DNA of 64,000 nt. It comes from Adiantum capillus-veneris (Eukaryota; Streptophyta; Polypodiopsida; Polypodiales; Pteridaceae). This document shows positions 25,030-35,100 of the stretch, in pieces (the first letter of the stretch is position 1; every line of letters begins with the position of its first letter). The stretch covers positions 7,501 to 71,500 of the forward strand of contig CM043963.1 in assembly GCA_014529385.2 (NCBI GenBank), read 5' to 3'. The notes under the pieces were generated by a model. That model saw nothing but the letters and a program-made list of their open reading frames with translations. It ran no database searches and had not been told where the DNA came from. The translations under genes and the position numbers were made by a program.

Positions 25030-25240
25030 GGTGCCACTTGAGAAAACATTAGTGTTCTTAAGAAGAAGTTTCTCACTTTTGTTTTCAAGGACAAAAAGCT
25101 TCTCCAACGGGCAGTAATGTTAGGCCAATTTTCAGAGAACAGGGGTCAGTGTGAACCAAGCTCAGTATATAAGGGAGAGAGTTTGGGTGCAGAGATAGGT
25201 TCTAGACTCCCTTTGGTCTCACATATATCTAGAATTATAG
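25030..25240 (+). repeat. Second gypsy 3' end: polypurine tract and LTR start
   Basis: The sequence AAAACATTAGTGTTCTTA, then TTTTCAAGGACAAAAAGCTT, then CTCCAACGGGCAGTAATGTTAGG parallels the end at 23720-23800. A TATA box (CAGTATATAAGGGAG) sits near 25167. The two ends are diverged copies of one family. Confidence 0.6.
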
Positions 25241-25630
25241 GTATCTCCTAAGTTTTCCTGAGAAGGAAGCCTTTGGCCTCTAAGCTGTCTTTTGCCATCT
25301 GTAAATGAGTATTGGCTAGATTCAATTGAATCTTCAACTTGGAGTTGTCATTGGCTTGCCTATATATCTCTAGCTTACCTTTAGCAAACTCATCTTGCTG
25401 CTCATAGCAAGTATCTTGTATTGCATTAAGCTAGTCTGATATTGTAGCTAGTTTTGCTTCTTTCTCATCAAGGAGGTATTGCAAGCTATTATTGTCAGTC
25501 TTATGTTTGCTAAGATCTTCTTGAAGATAGAAAATCTTAAAATTTATGTCTATGCATTCTTATAAAACTACTGCATGGGCGAGCGAAACTTGCTTAAAAC
25601 AAGTGCAACAAGCAAAAGTGGACACGGGGC

Positions 25631-25657
25631 GGGGGGGGGGGGGGGGGGGGGGGGGGG
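25631..25657. repeat. Poly-G tract
   Basis: 27 consecutive G after CACGGGGC. Confidence 0.85.
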
Positions 25658-25766
25658 AGAGTAGGGGGAAATAACTCATGTGTATACACCGAACGCGTTT
25701 CGCTATATAAGCTCATCAGTGGTGTATACAAAAAAGGGAGGGAGGGAGGGTATAAGTAGGAGTTTA

Positions 25767-25887
25767 GTGGTTCAAAAACCTGTACAGAGTACCATATTAA
25801 TGGAGGATAGGCAAGTTTGGAAGGTATTGGTTCAAAAACCTGTACAGAGTACCATAGTAATGGAGAATAGGCAAGTTTGGAAGGTGA
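25767..25887. repeat. Tandem duplication, period 59 bp
   Basis: GGTTCAAAAACCTGTACAGA, GTACCAT(A)TTAATGGA and AGGCAAGTTTGGAAGGT occur twice in a row with few differences. Confidence 0.85.
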
Positions 25888-27308
25888 GTAATTCCTCTTT
25901 GAATGTGGGGGGTACAAAAAAGAAGGGTGAAAAAAACCTTTTTAGGTGGGAGGCATAAGAAGGGAGCACAAGTCTTTAAGGGGCTATTTAATGTTATTGA
26001 TGGCCTTGAAGGAGAGGCTAGTCAATAAAGTTAAATGAGCCTAAAAAAGAGAAAAGGTCTAGGAAGAGGATAAAGGAGGGAGAATAAGGGGTGGAGGGGT
26101 TTATGGAGGAGAGGGTAGCATAGTTATGAAGGGTTGGGTTTGGTATGGTTGGGTTTGAGGGAGAGGAGGGTGCCAAGGTTTGGAGCATTGAGCCAGCATA
26201 CAATAGGTTTAGGAAGGTGCTCGAGCTCGGGATCATTTTTGAGAAGCTTTGTGAGTGGTTTGTTGATGGTGCAAGAGAGGTTTAGAGTGCGGGTAAGGGG
26301 GGAGAAGGGAATTTTCACAATAGTTGGTGAAAGCTTGGTTTTATGCATTTTTTGAAGTGGGGATGGCCTGACTTCATAAGAAACATAGAGAAAACAAGCT
26401 TCCAAAAGGGAGGAGGGATAACCTTTGGCTCTAAGCCTTGCATAGAAAAGGTTGCGAATAGTGATAAAGCCCAAAAGAGAGCTTTCCCGGATAATGTACC
26501 TTTTGAGTTCTGAAAGGATGAAGGCAATTTTTTGATGTGTGGGATGCCTAGACTACCAAGGTATGTAGTTGTATGCATTGAGGTTTTTTTGGTGACAGTG
26601 TGAATCCAATAAACCGTAGGTGGTGAATGAGGAACCTTTCTAGAAGTGGATATGCAGGATAAAAGCTTCATGGGAGGAGATGGAGGAGGAGATTTTTATA
26701 TGTTCTTGTAGGGGATGTCCATAGCTTAGAAGAAGCTTTTTTAAGCCGGAAGCAGGACCATCCCAAATGCTGAAGGCATCGTCGATGAATCTTTTGAAAT
26801 AAAGAAGGGAAGGGGAGGTGAGTAGCTTCATGCCTTCTTCCAAGGAACAAAGGAAGAGGCAAGCATAAACTACTGCAAAATTTGATCCCATTGCCGTGCC
26901 TTTGGTTTGATGCCAAACTTCTCCTTTGAAAGAGAGATAGTGATGATTGAGGATAAGAGAAGCTAGGGACATAATGAAACGTACTTTTGGAGAGGGAAAA
27001 ACATCCTGGATGGAATTCTTAAGAGCTAAGAGCCCCTCTATAATGGGGATGTTAGGATAGAGGGACTCTACATCAAAGGAGAGAGAATAATATGGGGAGG
27101 AAAAGGGGTGGAGATGAGGTCCAAGATAAGGGAGTGGGAATCTTTCAAGTGTTGTTTTTTGGATAAGAGGATAGGGTAAAGTTGTACGTGGAGCCATTTT
27201 GAGGCATTTTCTAATACATATGTTAAGTATGGAGCCTGATTTACCCTTGTAATTTTCTGTGGTAAAAGCGCACATTTGTAAGGTCCCCATTACGAGGAGA
27301 AGCCATCG

Positions 27309-27907
27309 TGCTTGAAGGAAAATCAATCACCGACCAACCGACCAGTTGTTTTTCGCCGGAATATTATGGCCGGACGGCGGCCGGAAAGTGGTCGGAAAAC
27401 AATCGGTCGGTTGGCCGGTGGCCAGTAGTCAATGGCCGATGGCCGGTGGCCGAATTCAAAAGCGGACTTGTCTTCTCAAGGGCGGCCACACATGGGCGGA
27501 TTGGAGGGTCCGATTTGGACTTATTCGCACAAGGGCGGCTACACATGGCTGTCTCTCATAAGAGAGGGTAGCCGTTTTGGCCTATAAAAGGAGGCCATTT
27601 CTACACACATTTCATAGTGTGAAGTTGATGCAACAAGGTGAGTGTGAGGTGGTGAGAGTGAAGCAAGGCGGGAGCTCTATCAAGGGTTTAATCCCTTTGT
27701 AAACTACTTCTTCTTTTGAAGTGCTAAAGCCATTGAGTGGCTGCTTTCCCGTGGACGTAGCCCACATTGGGTGAACCACGTATATCGTGTGTACTCTCTC
27801 TCTCTCTCTCTCTCTCTCTACTCTATAATCTCTTGTGTGTTAAATCTATCTCTCTCCATTAAGTAATCTACTCAAAAATCTATTTAGCTACGTCTTATTT
27901 CCTAACA
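27309..27907 (+). mobile_element. Probable solo LTR inserted in the Penelope-like RT
   Basis: The Penelope frame stops after YKGYV at about 27907 and resumes with ARWLLLVMGT at about 27310. The roughly 600 bp between starts TGCTTGAAGG and ends ATTTCCTAACA. It holds a clear TATA box GGCCTATAAAAGGAGGCC (about 27577-27594), a leader, a (CT)n tract (27797-27819), and GGCCGGTGGCC-type repeats (27355-27455). A target duplication is not apparent, so exact ends are tentative. Confidence 0.6.
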
Positions 27908-28060
27908 ACATAACCCTTGTAGGAACAAATGGGGTGGCCTACAAGTAAGGGTTTATGGATTTTGGGTAGGAGAAAAAATGGGCAAGGCTTGGGTTTAGTT
28001 TGAGAAGAGGAGAGGATGAAGTCCTTCTCATTGCAAGAGAGAAAGGGGTAGTCCAAGGTC

Positions 28061-28102
28061 AATAAGACCAAGTTCCCTTTCTTGAACTCCTTGATCTTCA
28101 AT
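28061..28102. repeat. 42-bp exact repeat shared with 24462-24503
   Basis: AATAAGACCAAGTTCCCTTT to CTTCAAT, identical in both places and in the same orientation. On the minus strand it encodes LKIKEFKKGNLVLL of a gypsy integrase, here joined directly to Penelope-frame sequence. Confidence 0.9.
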
Positions 28103-28799
28103 CTAGAGAAGGTCCAATCAACTTCAAGCTTGAGCTAGGAAGAGGGTTCGATCCAAGCAAGGAGGGGGGGTAACTTGACCATCATTAGGAAGGGAATGGG
28201 GTCTAAGGGGGCCGATTTATTTTCCATGGGATTAAAAAGGAGATTATGGAAGAGGCATGTGAAGTGAAACGGTGGGTATGGCAAGGCCCCCTAAAAGTAA
28301 GTGGTCAAACTTGTTCTCTTTTATAAAATACAAAGAGAAAATATCGTATAAATTCAAAAAATTGAACTTTTCTCGAAATAGTTGAGTAAAAACCAATCCT
28401 TTCTCTCTCTACTAGCTGCCAGTTTCTCCCCCCCTCTCTCCTCAAAGGGGGTCCCTCCAGAAACGTGCTGATCATTCCCTCCCTCTCCCTCTACTGTACC
28501 ATCTCTCACTTCTCTTCACTTCACCTTGTTTCTCTTTCCTTCCTTTTAGTTTTTCCTCCCAAAATCTTTGCAGCAGAAGTTTGAAGCTCCTTTCCCTCCT
28601 CAAGATTACTACATTATTGAGGGCTGCATTCTCCTCAAGCTGAAGTTCTCCATTACTCCATGGGCTTCACTAAACACCTCTAGCTAAAGCTGAAGTCTAC
28701 AACATATCCTTCTTCTACATCATCCCTCTTTCTTTCCTCAATAGGTTTCTTGCTCCTTCTCCATTAAGCTCTCTAGAGAGGGTCTACTTCCCTCTCAAG

Positions 28800-30230
28800 C
28801 TTTACAACATTATCGTCCACATTAAGTCGACAAGCAGGTGGAGCAATATAGCAGTAAGTGTCATCCTTCACCTTTGTGTTAACATGGATGTGCAATGTCT
28901 AATCATAAGTGTTTGTGTGCAGGTTGTTCCACTCTTTCCCATGGCATCATCATGTACTCGACGACCTAGGAGTGTCATTGAATCCATTTCATGCAGCAAT
29001 GTACAAGACGACAATGGATATTGGGTGAAGATGGAGTTAAAACGAATGATGTGGGTGACAATGCAGCCCAACTCAAGAGGTGCACACAAGGTCTCAAGAA
29101 GACACATGGCTTCTCAAGCATACCATTGGAAGGGAAGAATCATGGAGTTCAAGCAAACACAAAATGGCAAGAGGCTTGTGAAGGTGCAACATGTGTATGT
29201 TGCTTCACAGCTGAAGCTAGAGACATCATTGGCTCCATTGAGGTTTCCTGCAAATTGTAATTTTTACTCCTCTTGAAAGTTTTTTGGTTATCTATTTAGT
29301 ATTTATGTCTTGTGTGCTGCTTTTGATGACTGTAAGATTTCCATTGCTTTTTGGTCATGTTTACAGATGTTTTTCCATCCGATTTTGTAGAGTGGGATCC
29401 AATAGAGTCCTTCACAGGAACTTTTGAGGCCATCCACAATGACTTGGCAAGTTGCTCTATGCTGGTTGTCAGTCCTTTGAGCTTGCCTCAGGTGACACTT
29501 TTTTTAATGATCATACTTATGTCACACCTAGGCGAAATGGATATGGTAATCTAGCGCCAACCTTGGAGAGTTTGGAATGGCCTAAGCTAGACAGTGCCTT
29601 GATCGCAACAACCAAAAGGAGATCGAGGTGGATGTGCAAGCAGCAATGAAGTGCACCTATGGTTCCCATAAAGCCACGGTAAAATGGTTTATGTCTGTTC
29701 ATGTGTTTGTGTTTATATTTTGACTTCAGCGTGTTCACAGGACATCAACAATGTGGACTTGCAAAGGGGGAAGTGTGATCAACGTTTTTCTTGTAGCTGG
29801 ATGGGAAACTAAGGTGATCAACCACCAGGTAGATAGAATCAAGTGCTCTGTAGTTGCTGACAAGGTGGTGTTCAGATACCATATTGCGAAGCAAAGCTTG
29901 TCTATGGTCTTTCCCTATCGAAGATGGAAGCTGACGATGGGAGAATGGGAGCCACTAGACTCTCAGGTTGCTGCTAAAGAATTGATTGACCTACAAATAC
30001 ATCTCCAGGACAATGCATTGCACTACATTACAGTGAACAATGAATGGCATCTTAGTCACCTTCGCAAGTATTTTAATCTCAGTTATACATTGCCCAAGCA
30101 ATATCTCTTTGTAATCAATGAAAAGATTGATCGCTCCAAGAAAGAGAAGAGCTTTGTGTGTGAGAACGTTCCGTTTCCACGATGTATTTTTGTAAAAGTT
30201 TATAATTGACATGGATTTTGTCCACATTAA
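28800..30230 (+). CDS. Unrecognised spliced gene, possibly with a BAH-like region
   Basis: Splice signals are good: GCA|GTAAGT at 28854 to GTGTGCAG at 28922 (5' UTR intron); about 29257 (TTGTAATTTTTAC region) to CATGTTTACAG at 29367; CACG|GTAAAA near 29680 to GTTCACAG near 29741. The ATG at 28941 opens MASSCTRRPRSVIESI and continues with YHWKGRIMEF, then KRLVKVQHVYVASQLKLE. The next exon reads DVFPSDFVEWDPIESFTGTF, and the last open stretch (29751-30209) has HYITVNNEWHLSHLRKYF and ends at TGA/TAA near 30209. The WKGRI...VKVQHVY spacing is faintly BAH-like, a weak resemblance only. A second frame is open over 28991-29260, so the true frame is uncertain. I do not otherwise recognise it. It could be a host gene or cargo. 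Confidence 0.4.
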
Positions 30231-30438
30231 TACATACGGTGTTTTGAATCTCGTTTCTATGCATACTTGTTTATCCTCAACTTGTTCAAGTTTTCGATTG
30301 AAACGTGAAATTTATTTGTTGTGGAGCACAAATGTTTTCGATGTTGGTGTCTTTCAATGCTTTGTCGCGTGATTTTGTTTAAAATTAAAGTTTTAAGTTA
30401 TTTTGATATTAATTTAAGTGCTTTTAAAAAAGTGACTT

Positions 30439-30445
30439 TGGGTAT
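30439..30445 (+). promoter_or_regulatory. TATA box of the gene at 30537
   Basis: GGGTATATAAGTGAC, 95 bp upstream of the ATG, with a CT/CA-rich 5' UTR (CTCTAGCTCTAAGCTCTC) between. Spacing is normal for plants. Confidence 0.6.
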
Positions 30446-30536
30446 ATAAGTGACTTTCTAGATTTTAAACTTCATTTCTCACATTCACAAAACTCTAGCT
30501 CTAAGCTCTCTTCGCATCTTCTTCGTGAACGAGCCC

Positions 30537-31406
30537 ATGGCAACGTCTACTGATGCACTTCTCACACAATTAGAAAAGGTAGAGCTTGCAGATCGAGCAC
30601 ATGAACTACTCAGTGTGTTCGAAGGGACAATTGACATGCATGCCACTGCCAACCTTTATATAGAGGTATTAAGAAGCTTTCTTGACTACATTACACAGCA
30701 CATGGAGGAATATGCCATATTGTTTGAGGGATCCGACACGGCGTGGTTGCTAGTGGATCTCTTGAAGCATCTCTATGCGGCTGACAAAAACTTCCGGTTT
30801 TGTTTATTGAGGTTTATTAAAGGCCTCACAGAGGATGAGGATGATCTCATGGATTTGGGCATGGGGTGCATAGGCACCCAATTTATTTCATGGGACATGG
30901 TTCTGGAATTACTTGTGCTTGAAAGCATAGACAAGGGAAAATCAAAGGAAAAGGTCAACCAAAGACCTCCTGTGACCATTGTGGATGAATCAAATGAAGT
31001 TATCGAAGAGATAGATGAGCAGTCCGAAGCATCTATGGCACTCGTACTCTTGCAAGATCCCAATGCCACTGAGGAGGAAGATCGAATGATAGAGGGAGAA
31101 GAGGTGCTCAAAGAGGTCCCGGACCTCCAAATTCTCACTTTGCATCCAGTGGTGGTGGCAAGAAAACAAAGGGTGTGTCACTCACCGCTCTACGCTCGCC
31201 TTCGTGGTGGATTCCTCGCCGCGATGAAGAAGAAGCTGCAGTCATGCCGCGCTCAACCGCTTCGCCGCCGTCGTGCCTTCGTAATGCTCGATCGCACACA
31301 CACTCTCCCTCCCTCTCTCTCTCACACACACACACACAAGGAGGTGAAGAAGAAGAAGATGGAGATGGAGCAAGAGCACTCTTCAATTGCACAAATGAGA
31401 GAATGA
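30537..31406 (+). CDS. Unrecognised acidic protein, frame runs into the gypsy B LTR
   Basis: The first ATG (CCCATGGCAACG) begins MATSTDALLTQLEKVELADR. About 207 codons precede the LTR boundary at 31159, and the frame then stays open through LTR sequence (VARKQRVCHSPLYARLRGG and onward) to a stop at 31406. The body is helical, with DTAWLLVDLLKHLYAADKN and RFCLLRFIKGLTEDEDDLM, and the C-terminal third is strongly acidic (EVIEEIDEQ, EEEDRMIEGEEVL). No family recognised. The last 80 or so residues are LTR-derived, so the native C-terminus is probably lost. A TATA box and sensible 5' UTR favour a genuine gene. Confidence 0.5.
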   Translation: MATSTDALLTQLEKVELADRAHELLSVFEGTIDMHATANLYIEVLRSFLDYITQHMEEYAILFEGSDTAWLLVDLLKHLYAADKNFRFCLLRFIKGLTEDEDDLMDLGMGCIGTQFISWDMVLELLVLESIDKGKSKEKVNQRPPVTIVDESNEVIEEIDEQSEASMALVLLQDPNATEEEDRMIEGEEVLKEVPDLQILTLHPVVVARKQRVCHSPLYARLRGGFLAAMKKKLQSCRAQPLRRRRAFVMLDRTHTLPPSLSHTHTHKEVKKKKMEMEQEHSSIAQMRE

Positions 31407-31631
31407 GTAAAAATTAGGTTTAGTTGGCTTTTATAGGAGCTCACCCCATTCACACTTGGGCGCCCATGCTTAGCCAACTAACCCCTTGAATGTCCAAGTT
31501 AAAGTGCGCCTCTCATCGACGATCACTCTACCTTTCCCTATTGGTCCGACAAGCCCGGTACCTGACTCTACCAAATACATAATACGCGTCCATCGTAGGT
31601 GATGGGTGTCCGTGTGCCGTGAGGGTTAACA
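31159..31631 (-). repeat. 3' LTR of gypsy B, outer end missing
   Basis: Matches 37966-38438 of the 5' LTR almost exactly. It ends (inner side) GAGGGTTAACA. The outer bases beginning TGTGCGCTCC are absent and the sequence instead joins the acidic-protein frame at 31158. A minus-strand TATA box, GCTCCTATAAAAGCC, lies at 31441-31427. Confidence 0.92.
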
Positions 31632-31645
31632 TGCCCCCCTTCCTG
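31632..31645 (-). other. Polypurine tract of gypsy B
   Basis: Minus strand reads GGAAGGGGGGCA immediately before the LTR start TGTTAACC. This is the expected plus-strand priming site. Confidence 0.75.
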
Positions 31646-32158
31646 ATGTAGATTCCGTCCTCGGAAGCTATTGAATTGAAGCTGGTTCGTCGAGGTGGAA
31701 GAGCATTTGAGATGAATGTCCTTAGCCTTCTTCAGTCACTGCAAAATCAAACAACATTGGCACAGTAATTGCATTCTCTTAAAAAGCATATGCAGTTTTA
31801 GATAGAAAAATTGATTGGTAAAAGAATTTCAAACAATTTGTTAGCAATGAACATTAAATTGCAATGTAATCAAATGCATAAACAGATGTAAAGGCAAAAA
31901 ATTAAACAAGTCTCGGGTCGCTAATTTGACGGTCGAAAAGCACTAGAGATCGAATATTAATACCATGGGTAAGCTTCTTAATTTTTAGTGGTCAATTAAG
32001 TTGTTTAATCGCGAGAGCCAAGTATTCATGTTCAAGGGCTGACTAGAGGCTATATCTAGAAAACCTTGTAGTTAAGCTACCATAAAAGGAATTTCTCATG
32101 AAATCATCGCCTGACTGATTACTTTTTCTTTGACCACCCAAAGTCTTTTCACATTGAT

Positions 32159-35100
32159 TCAATTATGAAGTGGGTGCTTATTTTGTATGCCTTGGGTTTT
32201 TTGCTTTTCAAATCGTTTTGGAGCTACGGGATTGGGCTCACTTGGGTCAGGTGATAGGTAAGAGCACAATCTACGTTTTGGCACCCAGATTTGATCATTT
32301 CCTTGATAGTAGCCTTGGGCTTCCAATAGTCGTTTAGGGATCCATCGCAACATTTTCTTACTTTTCTTGGAGCGAGTGGTACGTTTCTTACAAGGCTTCT
32401 GTTTTTTAGCACTAGCTATGGTCACTAAAGAAGCTTTAGGGACCCACTTGTATGTTTTCTTCGTTACCTTAGGATGAGTCTTGTCAGAAGCGATATGCAT
32501 TGCTTGTAGCATATTTAAGGGTATAGGAATTTCATCCCCCTCAGGTGTTACCCAGGTCGTCCCTCTATTTCCCCAAGTGTCTATGGCTGATGCTAGGTGG
32601 ACCCAGTCTACATTGTCTGATTCCGTCATACCCGGTAACACATCCATATAAGGAGAATCTTGGCCAATGTCTGTATCCTTCTTACAAGTGTAACAATATT
32701 GTAGTGGGGCCGAGTGAACTGTGGTGTCAGAGCGATGATCAATAATGGTTTTACTCCCTAAGGGGTGTACCTTACCAGTCACCAAATTCACTCTAAGAAC
32801 AGAGTCTTGGAATTGCAAATAGACATGATTTTTAGACCAATCGTGAACCATTTGTGCTTCCCTCATGAATGGTCGTCCTAAAATCATTTCATATGACATA
32901 AGGTGTTTAGAGAAATCCATTACAATGAACGTATGTCGCACCTTGTATCCTAGAACTTTGATCTTAAGATCCTTGAGCATCCCCATAGGTTTGGCTATGG
33001 TACCATTTGCCATCTTTACCACAATGTTAGTAACACTGAGGCGGGGTTTTCCCATGGATTCCCAACAATCTTTTGTAACGATGCTAACTCCCGCACCACC
33101 ATCAAGAATTCCCTTTATAGTTAATCCCTTGGTAGTGATGGGTAGGGTCGCATTAGACTCGTCGCCTTCAAAATACTGCCCTAATTCGTTAATGGGTACC
33201 TCGATCACAGACTCGTGTCCATCTAAGTCAAGTGATTGCACATGATTTTCCTCATCAATCATAATCGAGTCAGGCCTATTTGGTTGCGCAAACTGCGGTA
33301 ATCCCGTTCGTAGCTCTCGGTTAAGGAATGCTCGAAGTGCAAGGAATAACTCAGGATCTCCATACAGCTTTGCTATGATCGTGGTTCGGACCTCAGAAGA
33401 CATGAAGTCCACTAGTTTGGCAACATTCATTGGCGTTTTGCAGGGTGTAGGTCCTTGACTAGGAATTGGTGAGGATGGAATCTCATATTCCTCAATGGGA
33501 TCAGGTATTCCTTCGTTAAACATCCTTTCCAACAAGAAGGGTGTATGCTCACTTTCTGATGTCCTGTCCTCACTCCCTTCTTGGATGATACTAGATATGG
33601 CTAACGGTCTCTGGTTCATGTGGGGAGGATGAACTTGCGTGGGAAACACTGTGTCATGAATTTTTACATGCATGGGTTCTGGTTCTAGTTTCCTTTGAGT
33701 CTCCTCCACTAAACCTCTTAGATGTTTCACCTGCTCAATCTCGTCTACTGGGTTTGGATACGTCCCAATCTTCTTTTTACGATTTTTCTCTTTTTGCCCC
33801 TGCGATTTATCTTGGGGGTCGTGGATTGGATTTGGAAACACTTGTGGTGTTTTCAGAGGCTCTTTATGGTTTTCTCTTATTCGGTTTTCATTTGGTTCCA
33901 TGTTACGGTTTTCTTTGTCGGTCTTTCCCTTTGTGGTATTGGTTCTAGTCTCCATTGTCTCGACTGAATCTGAATCATCCTCGAGGTCATTCATATACAC
34001 GGGGTCATCTCCTGTTCCTATGTTTGTTTTGGAACTTGGCTTTGAATTTTCCGTATTCTGCGACTTCTTCCTTCGTGTCTTCCTTTTCTTTGCTTGGATA
34101 ATTGACGCGGTATCTCTCTCTTCGAGGATATGTCCTGGCCCTTGAAGCATGGACCGTGTAATCGCATAAGCAGGTGCGACGGGTGGTATTGGTGACGTCA
34201 CACTAGCAATTTCGACCAAATTCAGGGGTGTGATTTTAGGCGCATTTGGGTTATAGGGGCATTGGGCAATCAAGTGATCTATGCCACAACGATTACATGT
34301 GAGTATTGGCATTGCAGACGTGCTCCCTTGATTCACTTGCATCTGTGCAGCATTCTTTTGCAGCCTAATAGGGCATTCCGCTACTCGATGTGGTCCACCA
34401 CACTCGTAGCATTGAAGAGGTGGCCTCCTAGCCTGGGTGTTGATATTTTGACCTCTGGATGCGAGAGCAGCAGCTTGATAAACCGGCTTGACTTGTCCCC
34501 AACAATCTTCCATGTAGTATATAGGACATTCTTCCAATGTATCAAGTCCGTAGGCAATACTAGTGTCTATATATATTTCCTCCTCACAACCATCTGCATA
34601 AGCATTTGATGGCTCGCAACCCACTTGGTTCATAGGGGCGACTCTTGGATGCGGGGGCTGCGGTCCTAGCACAGGAGGTGGTAACGGTGTAGCTTGTACA
34701 ACATTTTGAGATCTAGGGACCATGTGTTGCGGTAGTTGCTCAACAGGTGGAGCAGGCATCAATACAGGAGCTCGAGGCGCATCCGTGTAGGCTACAGGTG
34801 GTCTATTTGCCATCATACGTTTGATCATTAAACAATCCTTAGCTTGGTGACCATACCTACCACATGCGTTGCAAGTTCCATTAAATTTTACTCTAAACGT
34901 AGGGCACTCACTAGTGCTATGTGGACCTAAGCAAATGGAACACCATTGTTGCTCCCTTCTTGGATACATGTGACTATTTTGAGGGGGTCGATTATCCTTA
35001 AGAGACTCTTGGATTGCCTTGGTGAGGTCTGTCAAGAATGTCTCAAATACCTTTGGCTCATTGGCAATGGGCTTTGCAGTCATGGGTTCATACTCAATGG

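Larger units (their letters stand above)
26124..28300 (-). pseudogene. Penelope-like element reverse transcriptase
   Basis: Minus strand, N to C. Around 28000-27915 is FFLLPKIHKPLLVGHPICSY, the Penelope-type FYLLPKIHK...RPI..S motif. After an inserted LTR-like block, 27300-26640 reads SLSFDVESLYPNIP (first catalytic Asp), a WHQTKGTAMGSNFA box, and YFKRFIDDAFSIWDG (the second catalytic pair, IDD). 26670-26315 gives a diverged HTTTYLGSLGIPHIKKL thumb region (HP..K in active copies). 26310-26124 gives LTKLLKNDPELEHLPKP, the conserved linker that follows RT. These are Penelope rather than LINE or LTR signatures. I looked for a GIY-YIG endonuclease downstream (26120-25600) and upstream and could not see one. 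Stops, a frameshift near 26640 and the insertion make it inactive. Confidence 0.85.

Noticed and set aside
25594-26124. GIY-YIG endonuclease of the Penelope-like element
   Set aside because: Searched both sides of the RT by eye for GIY, YIG, Cys-His and catalytic Glu motifs. Not found.
27308-27571. Overlapping plus and minus frames in the probable solo LTR
   Set aside because: Caused by GC-rich GGCCGGTGG-type repeats, open in three frames, no conserved protein.
33722-34609. Hydrophobic plus-strand frames opposite gypsy B
   Set aside because: Shadow frames of the 1612-codon minus-strand polyprotein.
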